Shown piece by piece: positions 23,480-35,018 of a DNA stretch of 64,000 bases; the stretch's first letter is position 1; each line of letters begins with the position of its first letter. The DNA is from Brevipalpus yothersi (lineage: Eukaryota; Arthropoda; Arachnida; Trombidiformes; Tenuipalpidae). The stretch is taken from assembly GCA_003956705.1 (NCBI GenBank), contig QZCP01000170.1:1-64000 (forward strand), read 5' to 3'. The notes under the pieces were generated by a model that was given only the letters and a program-made list of their open reading frames with translations, was not told the origin of the DNA and made no database searches. The translations under genes were made by a program, and so were the position numbers.

Positions 23480-23790
23480 GACTTTTTGATGAATTGGCGA
23501 GCCAAACCATGTAATTTGAGAATGTCATCATGGGAAAACAGTGATTAATTAGATGCACCCTAGTTTTCGCAAGCAGTTATTTTTGGTCAATTTGAATGCC
23601 TAAATTACATTGCTTAAGCATCTGATAATGTGATCAATATTATTTTACATGAGAAAATCCCTGAAAAGATGCTCCAAATGCTAATGGACACATTATTGCA
23701 CCAATTATCTAAGATTAAGGTCTAAGATTGAAAGAATACTCATCAAATGAAATATAAACTTGAAAGTGGTCCTATTGTCAAAACTGATAT
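23480..23790 (+). pseudogene. SMYD-like relic (exon 1 and start of exon 2)
   Basis: Aligns with the first exon, intron and MYND part of the gene at 25924. Recognisable segments are GATTAATTAGATGCA for exon 1 and AAAAGATGCTCCAAATGC, TGGACACATTATTG and CATCAAATGAAAT for exon 2. The ATG, splice donor and several zinc-ligand codons are destroyed, and the SET region is absent. It occupies the same place relative to receptor-like copy 1 as the intact SMYD gene does relative to copy 2. Confidence 0.75.
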
Positions 23791-23813
23791 ACTTGATAGT
23801 TTTGAATTAATAT

Positions 23814-25058
23814 TCAGAAAAGATTAGGATTCATGTTTTCGATCAAGAACACGATTGTTGCGATCGCCGATACAACCATCAAGACCATCAATAAAGGTTG
23901 AAAGTAGGTGAATTTGATTACTGTGTATCTTTTTCTCTCTCTTCCTGGACGAGATACCATGCAGAATGGGTTTACTGATTTGGCAAGTCTTTTCTTCTTT
24001 TTACTTTTCCCAAGAAGACCTTGTTCAGTTAAGGTTGCAGCGTTTACAAGAAGACGATTTTTCCCTTTAGAAATAAATCCTTTCCTCATCAGCAGGGGTA
24101 GTAATTGAATTTCAGTAGGGATTGATGATACGTACGCTGGATTGTCCATTAAAGTTTTCGGGTATAGAGTGCAAGTTTTATGCAAAAAATTCGTCCATGA
24201 AGTTGATGATTGAAGAGAAACAATTCGATTGAGATTCTTCTTTGTCATCAAGCTAAACGAGAGCATATCGTCGACACTTGAATAGGTTTGATTGACTAGT
24301 AAATTTCTTCGATTCAGATACTGATGAATGTGCAAAGGTTGAGAATTTATAGATTTCGTGCAGCCTGATAAGGATCCAATCAATGGGAGTAATTTGTGGT
24401 CATAAATATCTCTGATTTTGTTCACTTTCACAAAATTTATCACAGATATTCTATCAGTATCGATTAGAGCCACTATAATTGCTTGATTAATGGTCAAACC
24501 AATGCACAACGAAATGATAGACAAACGAACGCCACTTGTTTTAGGAGGAAGGAATCGCTGTCGAAATTGTAATTTAAATATTTCCCAATGAACTCGATTA
24601 AGACTTTTGTCTTCATTCATGTACCATAGAATATTGTTGAAAATCACAAACAATGTAAATATGAGCACATGAGCTCCAGTGAAAGATATTTGCAAGAAAT
24701 CTTGAGCAGAAGGATCCTCTGTTTGAGTATGTATTTTTGGAAACGAAACCAAATCACACCGATAATAATTAGCCAAAATGCCAGATGCAGTTACATTTTC
24801 CGGTAGATATGATGGAACAAAAGTCGAAAAACTGGCATCAGCTACATCATCGTTGATTAGCTTCAGAACTTCTCTGCCATTTGATTCTCTCACGTCAATT
24901 GCTGAAGAATTCATTGACACTTTAGTCAAATTGAATTTGTGGAAAAAATAATAGAAATTTTCCTCCGCATTTTTATGAATCGTTTCAATATAAGCCTTAG
25001 AGGCATCATCAGTCACTAGAAAATCGAGATTGGGGTGAAGAACTCGAATAGGTATCAT
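23814..25058 (-). CDS. Divergent ionotropic-receptor-like membrane protein, copy 2
   Basis: Intronless 414-residue paralog of the gene at 21550, very similar through M1, pore-loop and M2 (identical IISLCIGLTINQAIIVALID) and more diverged in the N-terminal lobe. Same layout: short outer lobe with N-glycosylation sequons, M1 near residues 127-145, a HWEIFKLQFRQRFLPP pore-like segment, M2, an S2-like lobe and a final hydrophobic helix. It lies head to head with a SMYD-like gene 866 bp away. Its 5' end is copied at 45.8 kb. An IR-type ion channel or co-receptor is the likely class; other three-helix channel-like proteins are not excluded. Confidence 0.65.
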   Translation of the reverse strand: MIPIRVLHPNLDFLVTDDASKAYIETIHKNAEENFYYFFHKFNLTKVSMNSSAIDVRESNGREVLKLINDDVADASFSTFVPSYLPENVTASGILANYYRCDLVSFPKIHTQTEDPSAQDFLQISFTGAHVLIFTLFVIFNNILWYMNEDKSLNRVHWEIFKLQFRQRFLPPKTSGVRLSIISLCIGLTINQAIIVALIDTDRISVINFVKVNKIRDIYDHKLLPLIGSLSGCTKSINSQPLHIHQYLNRRNLLVNQTYSSVDDMLSFSLMTKKNLNRIVSLQSSTSWTNFLHKTCTLYPKTLMDNPAYVSSIPTEIQLLPLLMRKGFISKGKNRLLVNAATLTEQGLLGKSKKKKRLAKSVNPFCMVSRPGRERKRYTVIKFTYFQPLLMVLMVVSAIATIVFLIENMNPNLF

Positions 25059-25923
25059 TATGTTTTGTTTGATGAGAAATCAAACTAGAAAAATTGTATT
25101 GCTTTTTGAATCAATTTTTAAGATTTGTTGAGTTTACACAAGTTATTGTTATGATTGGAAAGCATAAAGTAAACTCTCTTCTTGACGAAAAAAATGATTA
25201 AAAAAACTTTTCATGGTAAACAATCGATACCAAAAAGTATCTTAGTACAATATGTAATTTTTTCAATCTTCGATCGACCTTCTTCGACCCTTTATTTTCA
25301 ACTATTGCCTTTTCATGCCGAAATATTCATTCTGAGAATCTCTATCTTATGGTCCATTTGCATTTTGTTTCATTAGACTTAATGATCTAGATTATGATTT
25401 TGAACGTTTCTTTGACTGGAAGCATGTAGGAATCTTCAGATTCCATTTGACCAAAATAGCATGATAGTTTTCTTGTCCTTGGAAGTTTCTCGAATTTTTT
25501 TGTACCCATTTTGCACCGAAAGAATGCTTCGAAATTTCATTTGAAAAATTATGCCTTCTGAATCTTCACTAATGATTTTTATGAAGTGAAAAAACAAGAT
25601 TGCGTGTCAATCACAAACTTGCCGGGAAGAGTTTGAACTATTGATTCAGTTTAACGATCAACAGTCAACATCGTAGGTATGAAAAATAATTCAATAAATC
25701 TCAGATTCCTATGAAATAATTTACACACCTTAATCATCGATTAATTTTTCCCCAAGAAGTAGCCTAATTGATTTTATCACTCTGATACAGATTATGCGCA
25801 AGCTTGCCAATTAAGGTCCGCTTGTTAACCCAAAAAGTAGAAGAAGAAGCACGTTTTATCAACTCACCTTGAGAACTTGATTATTCATTTTTCTTTCGCA
25901 TTTTTTGCTTCAAAATCGTTGGA
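25059..25923. other. Head-to-head spacer, receptor-like copy 2 / SMYD-like gene
   Basis: Non-coding region between divergent start codons, presumably a shared promoter. It is duplicated at about 45933-46814 with high identity and, more diverged, at 22792-23479. Confidence 0.6.
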
Positions 25924-27145
25924 ATGGTAATCCATAAGCCAGGTGATGTGATTTGGGAATGTCATCCCTTCACTCATGTCATCACCGAAAAACAACGATT
26001 AATTAGGTGCAACTACTGTTTTCAAAAGTCGTAAGTAGCTGTTTTCGTTCAATGTGAATGCATCAATCACTTTGCCTATGCATCTACTGTAGTGATATAA
26101 TGTAATGTAATCAATATTTTGCAGAAATTCACTGAGAAGATGCTCAAAATGCCAATGGACACATTATTGTGGCCGCAATTGTCAGGCAAAAGATTGGAAG
26201 AATTCCCATCAAATGGAATGTAAACTTAACCTTGGGCTTATTGTGGAAACTGAATCGTGGATACTTGGTGATGATTACTTCCAGCTAGTTGCCAAATTAG
26301 CCATGATTGCAACCAAATATCCAGAAAGATTTGAAAAATCAATCAAAACTTTCAAGGGTGAGACCAATATGAATCAAATTTCGACAACAGGGGTTAATTC
26401 AAATCCAGAACTAGAGCAAATGATCAATTTGATGTCGCTATCATTTCAAATGAAGTTTGGTGGTATTAATTTTCCACTGAATGTGTCCAAAATCAAAGAT
26501 TGTCTCCGTTTGGCTATGATGAAGAGGTCAATGATAACAATTACTGATATATCTCCATTTGGTATGGGAATTTATGGCGGTGTTAGTGATTTTGATTACA
26601 GTTGCTCTCCAAATTGTTGCCAAATTTTTGATGGGACTAAACTTCAAATTAAGGCTATCAAAAAGTTCAACACTGAGGAGAATCGTCCCACACTTGGTTA
26701 TATTGATGGAAGATTAACAGTTGAATACGTTATGCTTCCGACCAGTGAGTGGTTTGTGAAAGAGAAATGTATCGATTGCGATTCTTACGCGTGTTTTCCT
26801 ACTTGTACTAAGCAACAATTGGCTGATTGGACAAAATTTGTGCTCCAATTTCAGAAAGGTGCTGTATTGGGTAGTAAAGTCACAAGAAATCCTACTGGTG
26901 CTCTGGATGCTGGCCTCAAATTTTTGGCCCATCGAGGAGATTTTCTCCCAAATCCTCATCCATTTCGAACCGCGATCCTTTCCCATCTTTTCCAAATGGC
27001 CTCTTCGTTGAATGACGGTCGATTGAAAAGTATTGCCAAGGAACTTTACAAAAATTTCATGGTAATTTATGGCGAGGATCATACGGTTTATCGCGAATAT
27101 CCACACCTAATGCTCACTTTGGCTGCTCTCAATGAGCTGCCATGA
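25924..27145 (+). CDS. SMYD-like protein (MYND plus divergent SET)
   Basis: Two exons, 25924-26030 and 26125-27145, phase-2 intron, 375 residues. SET N-strand HKPGDVIWECHPF; MYND finger RCNYC, RRCSKCQWTHYCGRNCQAKDW, HQMEC; SET core with GMGIYGGVSDFDYSCSPNC, where canonical NHSC is DYSC, so both Asn and His are replaced; LGYIDGRL; a non-canonical post-SET (CIDCDSYACFPTC); and a C-terminal helical region (LAHRGDFLPNPHPFR). The changed SAM-site residues argue against methyltransferase activity, while the zinc finger is intact. Its closest relative is the copy at 46815. Confidence 0.88.
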
Positions 27146-27906
27146 TTTTTCTTTTCCATACTTTTTCTCTTCAAACGGTTGAACACAAAACAGATACTCA
27201 ATACATGGCCTATTAGCCATTGAACTGACGGCACCATAAAAATTTTCCCCCGTTTAGTCAGTCCTGTTATGTGGTTTTTCCTTCTTTCTCATCTGTAAAA
27301 TTCTTCTCAACTGACAGAATTACGATAATATCCAGATACATAAATAAATTCTAATCCTCTTACATGGGAAAAAAGTTACTTTTCGCAATTGCAATTGTTC
27401 CTCACAGGCTTCCCAACGATTCAACTGAATGCTTCATTTTCTCAAATTAGTCACACTCAAATATAAGTCAGATAAATCAAATGTTTCTCTCTCTTACCTA
27501 ACAGTACTGCAATACACTAGACTATTAGATAAGGGGATTATCGTAAGCTTCTGGCCAACATTTACTAACCAGTAAATTTTCTCACAACTTAATTGACCAG
27601 AAGAAAAATTATGCAAATTTAAACCCCAAAATATGTCCAGGAAACGGATGAGTCAAGAATAATATCCTGCAAAATTACACCCCCAAAAGCACTATCTTTC
27701 TCTTCACTTACCTCCCCCTGAGAGAGAGAAGCCCGCCAAAACAGTTGAAGTTTCTCTCTCGCTTTTCCGTTCCTGTTGAGAGTCAATAACAGACTTGTAA
27801 CATGAGTCACATGGAGAAGGCGTGCTGTGTGTGTGCATGTAAGTGAATTGTAATTGATTTTGATTTTAATCGTGATTGTAGTTGTTTGATTGTTCAATTT
27901 TTAAAT
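27146..27906. other. Intergenic, duplicated at 48.06-48.69 kb
   Basis: Non-coding; the stretch to about 27775 recurs nearly unchanged at 48058-48692, where the copy jumps directly to carboxylesterase sequence. Contains the promoter of the SMYD-like gene at 27907. Confidence 0.6.
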
Positions 27907-29124
27907 ATGGTGATTTACCAGCCTGGTGATGTTATCAGTGAATGTGAAGCTTTTGTCGCTGCGGTCTCTGAAAACGAGCGTACAAAAAGATGTAATTATT
28001 GCTTGAAACAATCGTAAGTTATTCGTGTGTGTGTGTGTCTGCATGTTGTAATGTGTTGAGAGAGAGATTTTTTTGCGCAATTGGTGAATGCAATCTGATT
28101 GAATGAACTTCTTTGCTTTCTACTTAATAGATCATCCCTTAAAAGATGCTCTGGCTGTCACAATTTCCAATATTGCAGTGAAAAGTGTCAAAAGAGAGAT
28201 TGGAAAAATGTTCACAAAGTGGAATGTAAACTGAATCTTACGAAAATGGCACCACCTAAAAGATGGCCACTAAAATTTCATGATCTACAGTTGTGTTTAC
28301 GATTGATGCTTATTGCCACCGAGTATCCAGAACGATTTGAAACACCATTTGCCACATATCATGGTGAAATGAAGCTCAGTCAATTGCAAAATCTTGGCAA
28401 AAAGAAGATCAACCGGAAGGAAGTTCTCGATGCAATTATCGGGGAATTGGAATACTATTGTGCCAATATTCCTTATAAATTTGACATGACCAAGATTCCT
28501 CTGTGTTGTCAGATAGTCATACTCAATCAATCGTGCATCAGACAATGTGGCTTGGATGGTCTCGGTGCTGGTCTATTCGTTTCGACTTGTGTGTTCGATT
28601 ACAGTTGTTCTCCCAATTGTTTCCAAGTTTTCGATGGAATCAGAATGAAAGTGAGAGCAATCAAAGAGTTCAATTCACAATCTGAACCTCCTCTCTTGGC
28701 ATATGTTGAACCACGATTACATCAGGTACACGTGTCTTCCTGTTGTGTACGAACCCTTATAACACCAAGATGTGCTTCCTGTGAATCTCGAGATTGTCTC
28801 TCAGATCGTTCTAGCATGTCGCTCAATGACTGGGTCAGAGCGAGTGAAAAGGTCCATAAAGCCATGTCGAGAACAAAAAATTACACTCCTGCTATTGATG
28901 CCAGTCTGCAATTCTTGTCCCATGAGTATGGTGTTTTACCTAATCCTCATCCGTTCAGAACTTTTCTATTGGTCCATGTTTATAATTGGGCCAGACTGTC
29001 CAACGATGAACGCAAGGCAGCTATTGCCCAGGATCTTTACAAGAACTTCACTCTCACTCATGGAATGAACTCATTTTTTTATGAGGAATACAAGCAGATC
29101 ATTGATGAATGTGCTCTGTTCTAA
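27907..29124 (+). CDS. SMYD-like protein (MYND plus divergent SET)
   Basis: Two exons, 27907-28013 and 28131-29124, phase-2 intron, 366 residues. YQPGDVISECEAF; MYND ligands in RCNYC, KRCSGCHNFQYCSEKCQKRDW, HKVEC; SET core GAGLFVSTCVFDYSCSPNC (DYSC for NHSC); LAYVEPRL; post-SET CASCESRDC; and a helical C-terminus with LPNPHPFR shared with the gene at 25924. It has no counterpart in the duplicated segment at 46-52 kb, so it was deleted there or inserted later here. An AATAAA-type signal lies about 100 bp after the stop. Confidence 0.88.
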
Positions 29125-29562
29125 TTGACGATTGATGACTGCTTTTTATTAACTCTTAACTTGTGTTTAATTCCTCACTTTGATACTTATACCATAATGT
29201 CATGATACAATCTTGTCTGAATCTGAAAATAAAAAATCTTAACCTTCTCCTTTGATAAATCAATCAATCGTCTCGGTGGATGATTTTTTCTTCGATGGGT
29301 GAATCAGATTTACATTCAAAAGCATTGTCCAAAGATTCAACTGAGGTAAATATATCCGATCATAGTTATTTTAGGTTGAAAGTGTGATCCTAATCTTTCC
29401 ACCTGCATCTGAGGTTTATGAGTGTTGGTTACGAAACACATCTGTTCTCTATGTCTAGCTTCTGTACTCAGTCCAGAATTTTGTGTGTGGAAACAGACAG
29501 GTAAAGTGACTGAAAACTAGGAAAATCATGGAAGAAGTTTCATCTCACCTTTTAGTGGAAAT
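29125..29562. other. Intergenic, no gene seen
   Basis: 3' flank of the SMYD-like gene and 5' flank of the carboxylesterase; no coding frame supported. Confidence 0.5.
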
Positions 29563-31407
29563 GTGAAGAGGTTTATGTTTGGTAATTTTCTTCACCTCAT
29601 CATGTTTGCTCGATTTTTTACTTTCGTTTTGTGGTCATCTAGTTTTGTGGAATCTCAGCCTGAAACACCTCTTGTTAAAACTACTGAAGGGCCAATTGTT
29701 GGCTCAATCAATCGTTATGAAGATCAAAATATTTATCATTTCTATGGTATACCATATGCAGAGGCTCCAGTAGGAAGATTACGTTTTATGAAGCCATCTC
29801 CAGCTAAAGTTCGAGAAAAAGTTTACAAAGCAACCCAAATTAAGCCACAATGTATGCACTTCAATATATACTTACGATATGTACACACTCCTTTCAGTGA
29901 AGATTGCCTATATTTAAATATTTTGGTGAAAGAGAACACTTTCAACAATGCTATTCATACCAAGAGGCCTGTTATGTTCTGGATTCATGGTGGAGCATTC
30001 AATTACAATTCAGGAACAATTTTTCCATTCTTAAGTGATGCTCTAGTAGCTACTCAAGACATCATCCTTGTGACCATCAATTATCGGCTCGATTTATTCG
30101 GTTTCCTGTATCATGACAAGATTCCCGAATTCATCGGTAACCAAGGTATCTGGGATCAGAATATTGCCCTCAGATGGGTAAAAAACAATATCGCCTCATT
30201 TGGTGGGGATCCTAATAGTATCACGATTTTCGGTCAAAGTGCTGGAGGTGTTTCTGTTATCATGCATATGGCTTCTCCATATGCAACTGGCCTATTCACT
30301 CGAGCTATTGTTCAGAGTGCTGCTCCTCTCTTAATTAATGAAAAATCCAATTTAAGAGTTTCCCTGTCAACTGAAATAGTTCTTCAACGATCTGGTTGTG
30401 ATAAAGTTCGGAATAAACTAGAATGTCTCCAGGCAATTCCACCGGAAAAACTACTCTTATTAGTTCCGCTCAGAGCTCTTGCATTCAGTGCAATCTATGG
30501 TGATCAATATTTGCCAACATCTCAAGATAATCTTTTGCTTAACGATTCATATGTAAATGATGTTCCTCTTCTATTCGGTCGAACTATGGGTGATTCATCT
30601 CCTCTACTTTCTGATATAGTGTATCAATTGTTCAGTACAGCAAAGCTCACTTATGAGGATGCTTTGCAAATGATTGGGCAACTTTTCAAACCGGAAGCTG
30701 TGGAACAAGTGGCTCGATGGTATGTTGGTCAACCAGGGAACAAATTATCATCACGACAGATACAGTCAAGTATAATTGCCTTGAGTGATGATCTGGTGTT
30801 TGGAGGTGAATTTGAAATTGCTCGACGTTTTACTCTTCGACAGCGAATTGGATCCACAAATGCTTATATACTTGTTCAAGATCCCAAAATAAGTCCTGAA
30901 CCAGTGTGCATTCTGGACAAAGAATATGGTGTTTGTCATGAGGATGATTTGATTTTCGTTTTTGGTAGACCAGTTAGTAATCCGAAAGCTTACTCAGAAG
31001 ATGATCAGAAAGTTAGTCGTCTTATGATGAAGATTTGGGCAAATTTTGCTGAAACTGGGTAAGAGATTGACTCTTCTGTACAGCCCATGATTATTATTTT
31101 GAACAATTGATTGAATCTTGTTGAAATTTGCCTCAGAAAAACATCATGGCCAAACTGGACAAGTAATGGGAAAAGTATTTCGAAGACTCCAGTGATCTAC
31201 TTATCACCGAAAATTTTAGAAATCGATGAGTATCCAGCGAGGAGAGTGATTGAGCGATTTGATTTCTTTCGGAAGAATCTCATTCCAAAACTATCAATTT
31301 TTGATCAATTTCCAGTCGAAACGCAGATTGAGGTAGATAGGAATTCAACGAGAAAAAATTTTTGGGCTCAACATATAGCCCAACTCAATAATGAGCGCCT
31401 AAAATGA
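29563..31407 (+). CDS. Type-B carboxylesterase (CCE family), secreted
   Basis: Alpha/beta-hydrolase of the carboxyl/cholinesterase family. Two exons, 29563-31058 and 31137-31407, joined in phase 2, giving 588 residues, normal for the family. An N-terminal hydrophobic stretch (about residues 9-24) is a likely signal peptide. HGG oxyanion motif at 142-144; nucleophile elbow GQSAG with Ser226; His459 in GVCHEDDL. The third triad member is unusual: where CCEs have Glu in a N.DEG context, this protein has GRTMGDSSP, so Asp344 may substitute or the enzyme may be weakened. In mites and insects the family hydrolyses esters in detoxification, hormone or lipid metabolism; the substrate cannot be told here. 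Its 3' half is copied at 39.98 kb and its exon 2 at 48.73 kb. Confidence 0.9.
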
Positions 31408-33538
31408 AAAAACGTCAAATTTTGGTAGCTTTCCAGTGTACTACAATGTAATGAGACTTGTTTCAATCGTGCTATCTGTATGCAATGACCACGAAGTACA
31501 AGATGATTGAATTTGGTATTGTATTGAGATTGATAATCAGCTCTGACCATACTCATCAACTATTCAAGATGATAATACAGGACAATGAATCATCCGAGTC
31601 TGATCAAACTAATATGATCAGTGATCATTTTGTTTGAATAAATTGAAAATTAATCAACAGCGCTGTAGAATCATCAAGGATTATGAATGAGAAGAGCAAG
31701 AATTAATAGAAAGAATCAGATTTCATCATCTCAACTAAAGTACAGATTTCATCATGAGGGCAGAAAGAGAGAAGAGAACCTCTTTCCGTGGGAAAGAGGC
31801 GATCATTTTGAAAAGCCTCTCCAGAATAGGTTGTCTGGCAAATGATCTGATGAAATTCATGCTTCAAACTTTCCAATCCTCATGCGTCTGTCTTCGAATC
31901 ATGGACAATCTCAGAGAGGTGTTCATTATTAACTTCCTTAATGGCTTTCTCGGCTAGACTTGTTGTCGACCACAATTTGCTTTTCAATAGGATATTGATC
32001 AGTAAGCGATGATTTAGAGGTCCAATTTCATCTGAAAAATTCAACCGATGACTTGGCTGATTTATTATTGATTTTTCTTATACTTCCATACTATATTCAA
32101 AATTCGAATCAGAAAACTGTTACATGTCGGACAGGTAAAACTTTTGATGAGGATTTTTTTTGCTGCAGTGGTTCATATCCTCTGTCCCTCTGTCTGTCTG
32201 TCTTTCTGTATACATGTATGAAGATATTGAGGGTGTGAAGGATTTCTTCTTCATATTTACTGCTCAATGGGAATCATCTTCCAATCAGAGGGAATCGTGT
32301 ATAGATATACTATCAGTGTTGAAGTGGATGGTTTTTAATTCATCAAAACATTTCTACAGAAGAATGATTAAGGAATCTTGTGGCTTGGAAGAAATATAAA
32401 TATTTGTCCCGAAATTTCGTTTGGAGTGAACATCAATTTGACAAAATCTGTTCATTAATTCCAATTGAAATGGTTTGACAGAGCGAATAGAAAAACTCTT
32501 AGATCGGATCGTTTATCTTTAAAAAGTACCAAATCAGCGACAACAGTGAAATACGAGCCATTTCATCTCAAGGGACGGAAGTCTACTTCTATTCCTATAA
32601 ATAACCAAGGAATAATTTGATTTCAATTAAAGATCAAGTTAGCTTTCTCCATGAGAACAATTTTATCTCTCAGTAAAAGGCTCACAAATAGCTTTCCTTC
32701 CCCTGAACGACTAGCTATAGAAGTATCACAAATTTTCTGCCATGAGTAACATCATTTGATTGCTCAACTTTGGTAGTGGCCACAAACAATTCGATGCATT
32801 TTGATATCTTCTTATTACAGTTCTTCCTCTCTATAAACTGCGAAAGAGCAACAGGTAGGGAGACAAGCTTCGAAGCTGTTGACGATTTTGGCGCGATTCA
32901 ATAGCTGTACGGGAATCGTAAGATTTTTTGACGTCGTTTCAGGGACCTGAGCCCATTACACCGACCCTAATTAATTAATTAATCGATTATATTCAGAATA
33001 ATAGATGGCAGTTGATGAGGATGAGGATCATAACATGTTATGATCCCCGCCACATGGGGTTTCTACAAATTTTTCTCTCTTGTCCCATCTTGTCTCATCT
33101 TATTCTATGTTTTTTGTTTCTAGTTTTTTGTCCCTACTTTGGCTATGGCCCGAAATTTGTAATGATCATGTTCATGTTCACCTTGAAGTAAGCTCAGTGT
33201 TTCATGGCTCTTATTTTTGGAAGAAACCCTTGAACTTGATTGGAAGAACAAGAGTGAATAATTTCAAGCCGTAATGGTAGATGTAAATCCTCGATACTCA
33301 CCGCTAGGTCAAGGTTTCTGGTCAGCTGTGGTCTCCTTCTTGTGCTCATCATCACATTTTAGTTGGACCATAAAAACATGCTTGAGGATCCTTTTCTTGT
33401 GGAAAAACTGTCTCTGGATTCAGCATCAGATAGATGATAGATGCCAGTTTTAATAACTATTAGTGATAGAAAGTTTTACCAGTATATCTTTCCAAAAAAT
33501 ATCAGTGTTGTGAAAATATAAGACTAAATCACTGAATC
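31408..33538. other. Long intergenic region, duplicated at 48.99-50.99 kb
   Basis: No credible gene found. Almost the whole stretch recurs in the same order at about 48991-50990 with many substitutions and small indels. It contains a short TCTG-type repeat near 32180-32212 and a perfect palindrome at 33025-33046. The last part is the promoter of the SMYD-like gene at 33539. Confidence 0.6.
33025..33046. repeat. 22 bp perfect palindrome
   Basis: Self-complementary sequence centred on ACATGT (GGATCATAACA and its complement). The inner 18 bp are kept as a perfect palindrome in the duplicated region at 50504-50521. Confidence 0.85.
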
Positions 33539-34696
33539 ATGAAATTTAAATCTGGTGATATTGTCGCTGAATGTGGGCCTTTTGCTCATTGTATAAAGAA
33601 TGAAGTGAAAGATATCCGATGTCACTATTGTCTTGAAGACAGGTAAGTGTTTAGGTAATGATTTATTTCACCACTAATTTTAACAACAATCCAAATTTTT
33701 GTCCAAAGATCTCCATTGAAATCATGTGCCGGTTGCAAAGTTGCGCGCTATTGTGGTCGAGATTGTCAAGCTAAAGATTGGAAAGAAGTTCATCGAATGG
33801 AATGTATTATTTTAAAGAGAGATTCAATGAAGTCAACTCCTGAGCTATTCATAAGTGATCATTTACGATTATTGGTCAGAGTGATTCTTATTCTCAATAA
33901 ATATCCTGAAAGAGCGTCCAAAATGATTGAAACTTTCAGCGGAAAAAAGAATTTCAATTCTCTCCAAAGCCATGTGGATGAAATATTTGGCAAGCCAAAT
34001 GGAATGGCTGACAGTCATGTTGCATGGCTCGTCTTCAATTCTGGGTTTAGATTTCCAATCGAATTTTACCAAGAAATATATGGGAAAGTTGCTATCAATT
34101 CACACGGAATTATGTTTGGAAACACTCTGGTCGGCTCTGGGTTGTATATTGATACCTCATTTTTTGATCACAGTTGTTCACCTAATTGCATTCAAACTTT
34201 CGATGGAATCAAAATGCAAATAAGAGCATTGAAAGATATTGATACTGATCATGAGGTTCCTTATATTACCTATGTTGGGCCTTTGCTTTCAAAAGCCGGG
34301 AGACAGTCTCTTTTAATGAGAGATCACTATTTTCAGTGTGCCTGTTCTCGATGCTCAAATCCTGACCAGTCATCAGATATCGATCTGATTAAGATGAAAA
34401 AAGAATTTGAAAACCTTATTCAGCAGAGAAAATTTTCTAAAGCATTCGAAACTGGCCTCAAATGCTTCGAGCATGCATTACGTGTACTTCCAATCCTTTT
34501 TCCAGCTTTACTTGGTTTATTCCAGATTCTGAGAGCTTGCTTACTTGCTCTCAAATCAGATCCTAAATTTCCCAAATATTCATCTCAATTCAATCATTAC
34601 TCAGCGAAAATTCTCAATGAAAACCCTTTCCTCCTAGAATATCACCGAATAAATCCTAAATCTTCAATCATACAATCTTATGGGAAAGTTGAATGA
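33539..34696 (+). CDS. SMYD-like protein (MYND plus divergent SET)
   Basis: Two exons, 33539-33642 (104 bp, one codon shorter than in paralogs) and 33709-34696, phase-2 intron, 363 residues. FKSGDIVAECGPFAHC; MYND RCHYC, KSCAGCKVARYCGRDCQAKDW, HRMEC; SET core INSHGI, GSGLYIDTSFFDHSCSPNC (DHSC for NHSC); ITYVGPLL; canonical-looking post-SET CACSRC; short helical C-terminus. Except for the Asn to Asp change and the missing GxG, the SET core is the best preserved of the array. Absent from the duplicated segment at 46-52 kb. Confidence 0.88.
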
Positions 34697-35018
34697 AGCT
34701 TTTGTAAATCAGATGGCTATGAAGAAAATGAATTATTCTCAATTGGTATCACTCTGAGTTGGAATTATAAATTAAAATCTCTTCATTTTTTCCATCTCTA
34801 TTTTTTCCATTTTTTAAATGAAAGTTAAGATTGATAACAGTTTTCAAAATACCAACTTTTTTCATCCTACAATTTAAGAACATACTGAATTGAAAATTGA
34901 TATGAAAAATAATAATAATCACTATGAATTTAAGTTGTATTCATTTAAATTGAATAATAGATCAAAAACAGAATATAAACTCGTTGATAAATTTGATAAT
35001 CATCACCTATACAGTGAA
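34697..35018. other. Tail-to-tail spacer between two SMYD-like genes
   Basis: AT-rich non-coding DNA; its right part recurs at about 50990-51640, where it is interrupted by the solo LTR. Confidence 0.6.

Noticed and set aside
23908..24108. Plus-strand open frame
   Set aside because: Antisense of receptor-like copy 2.
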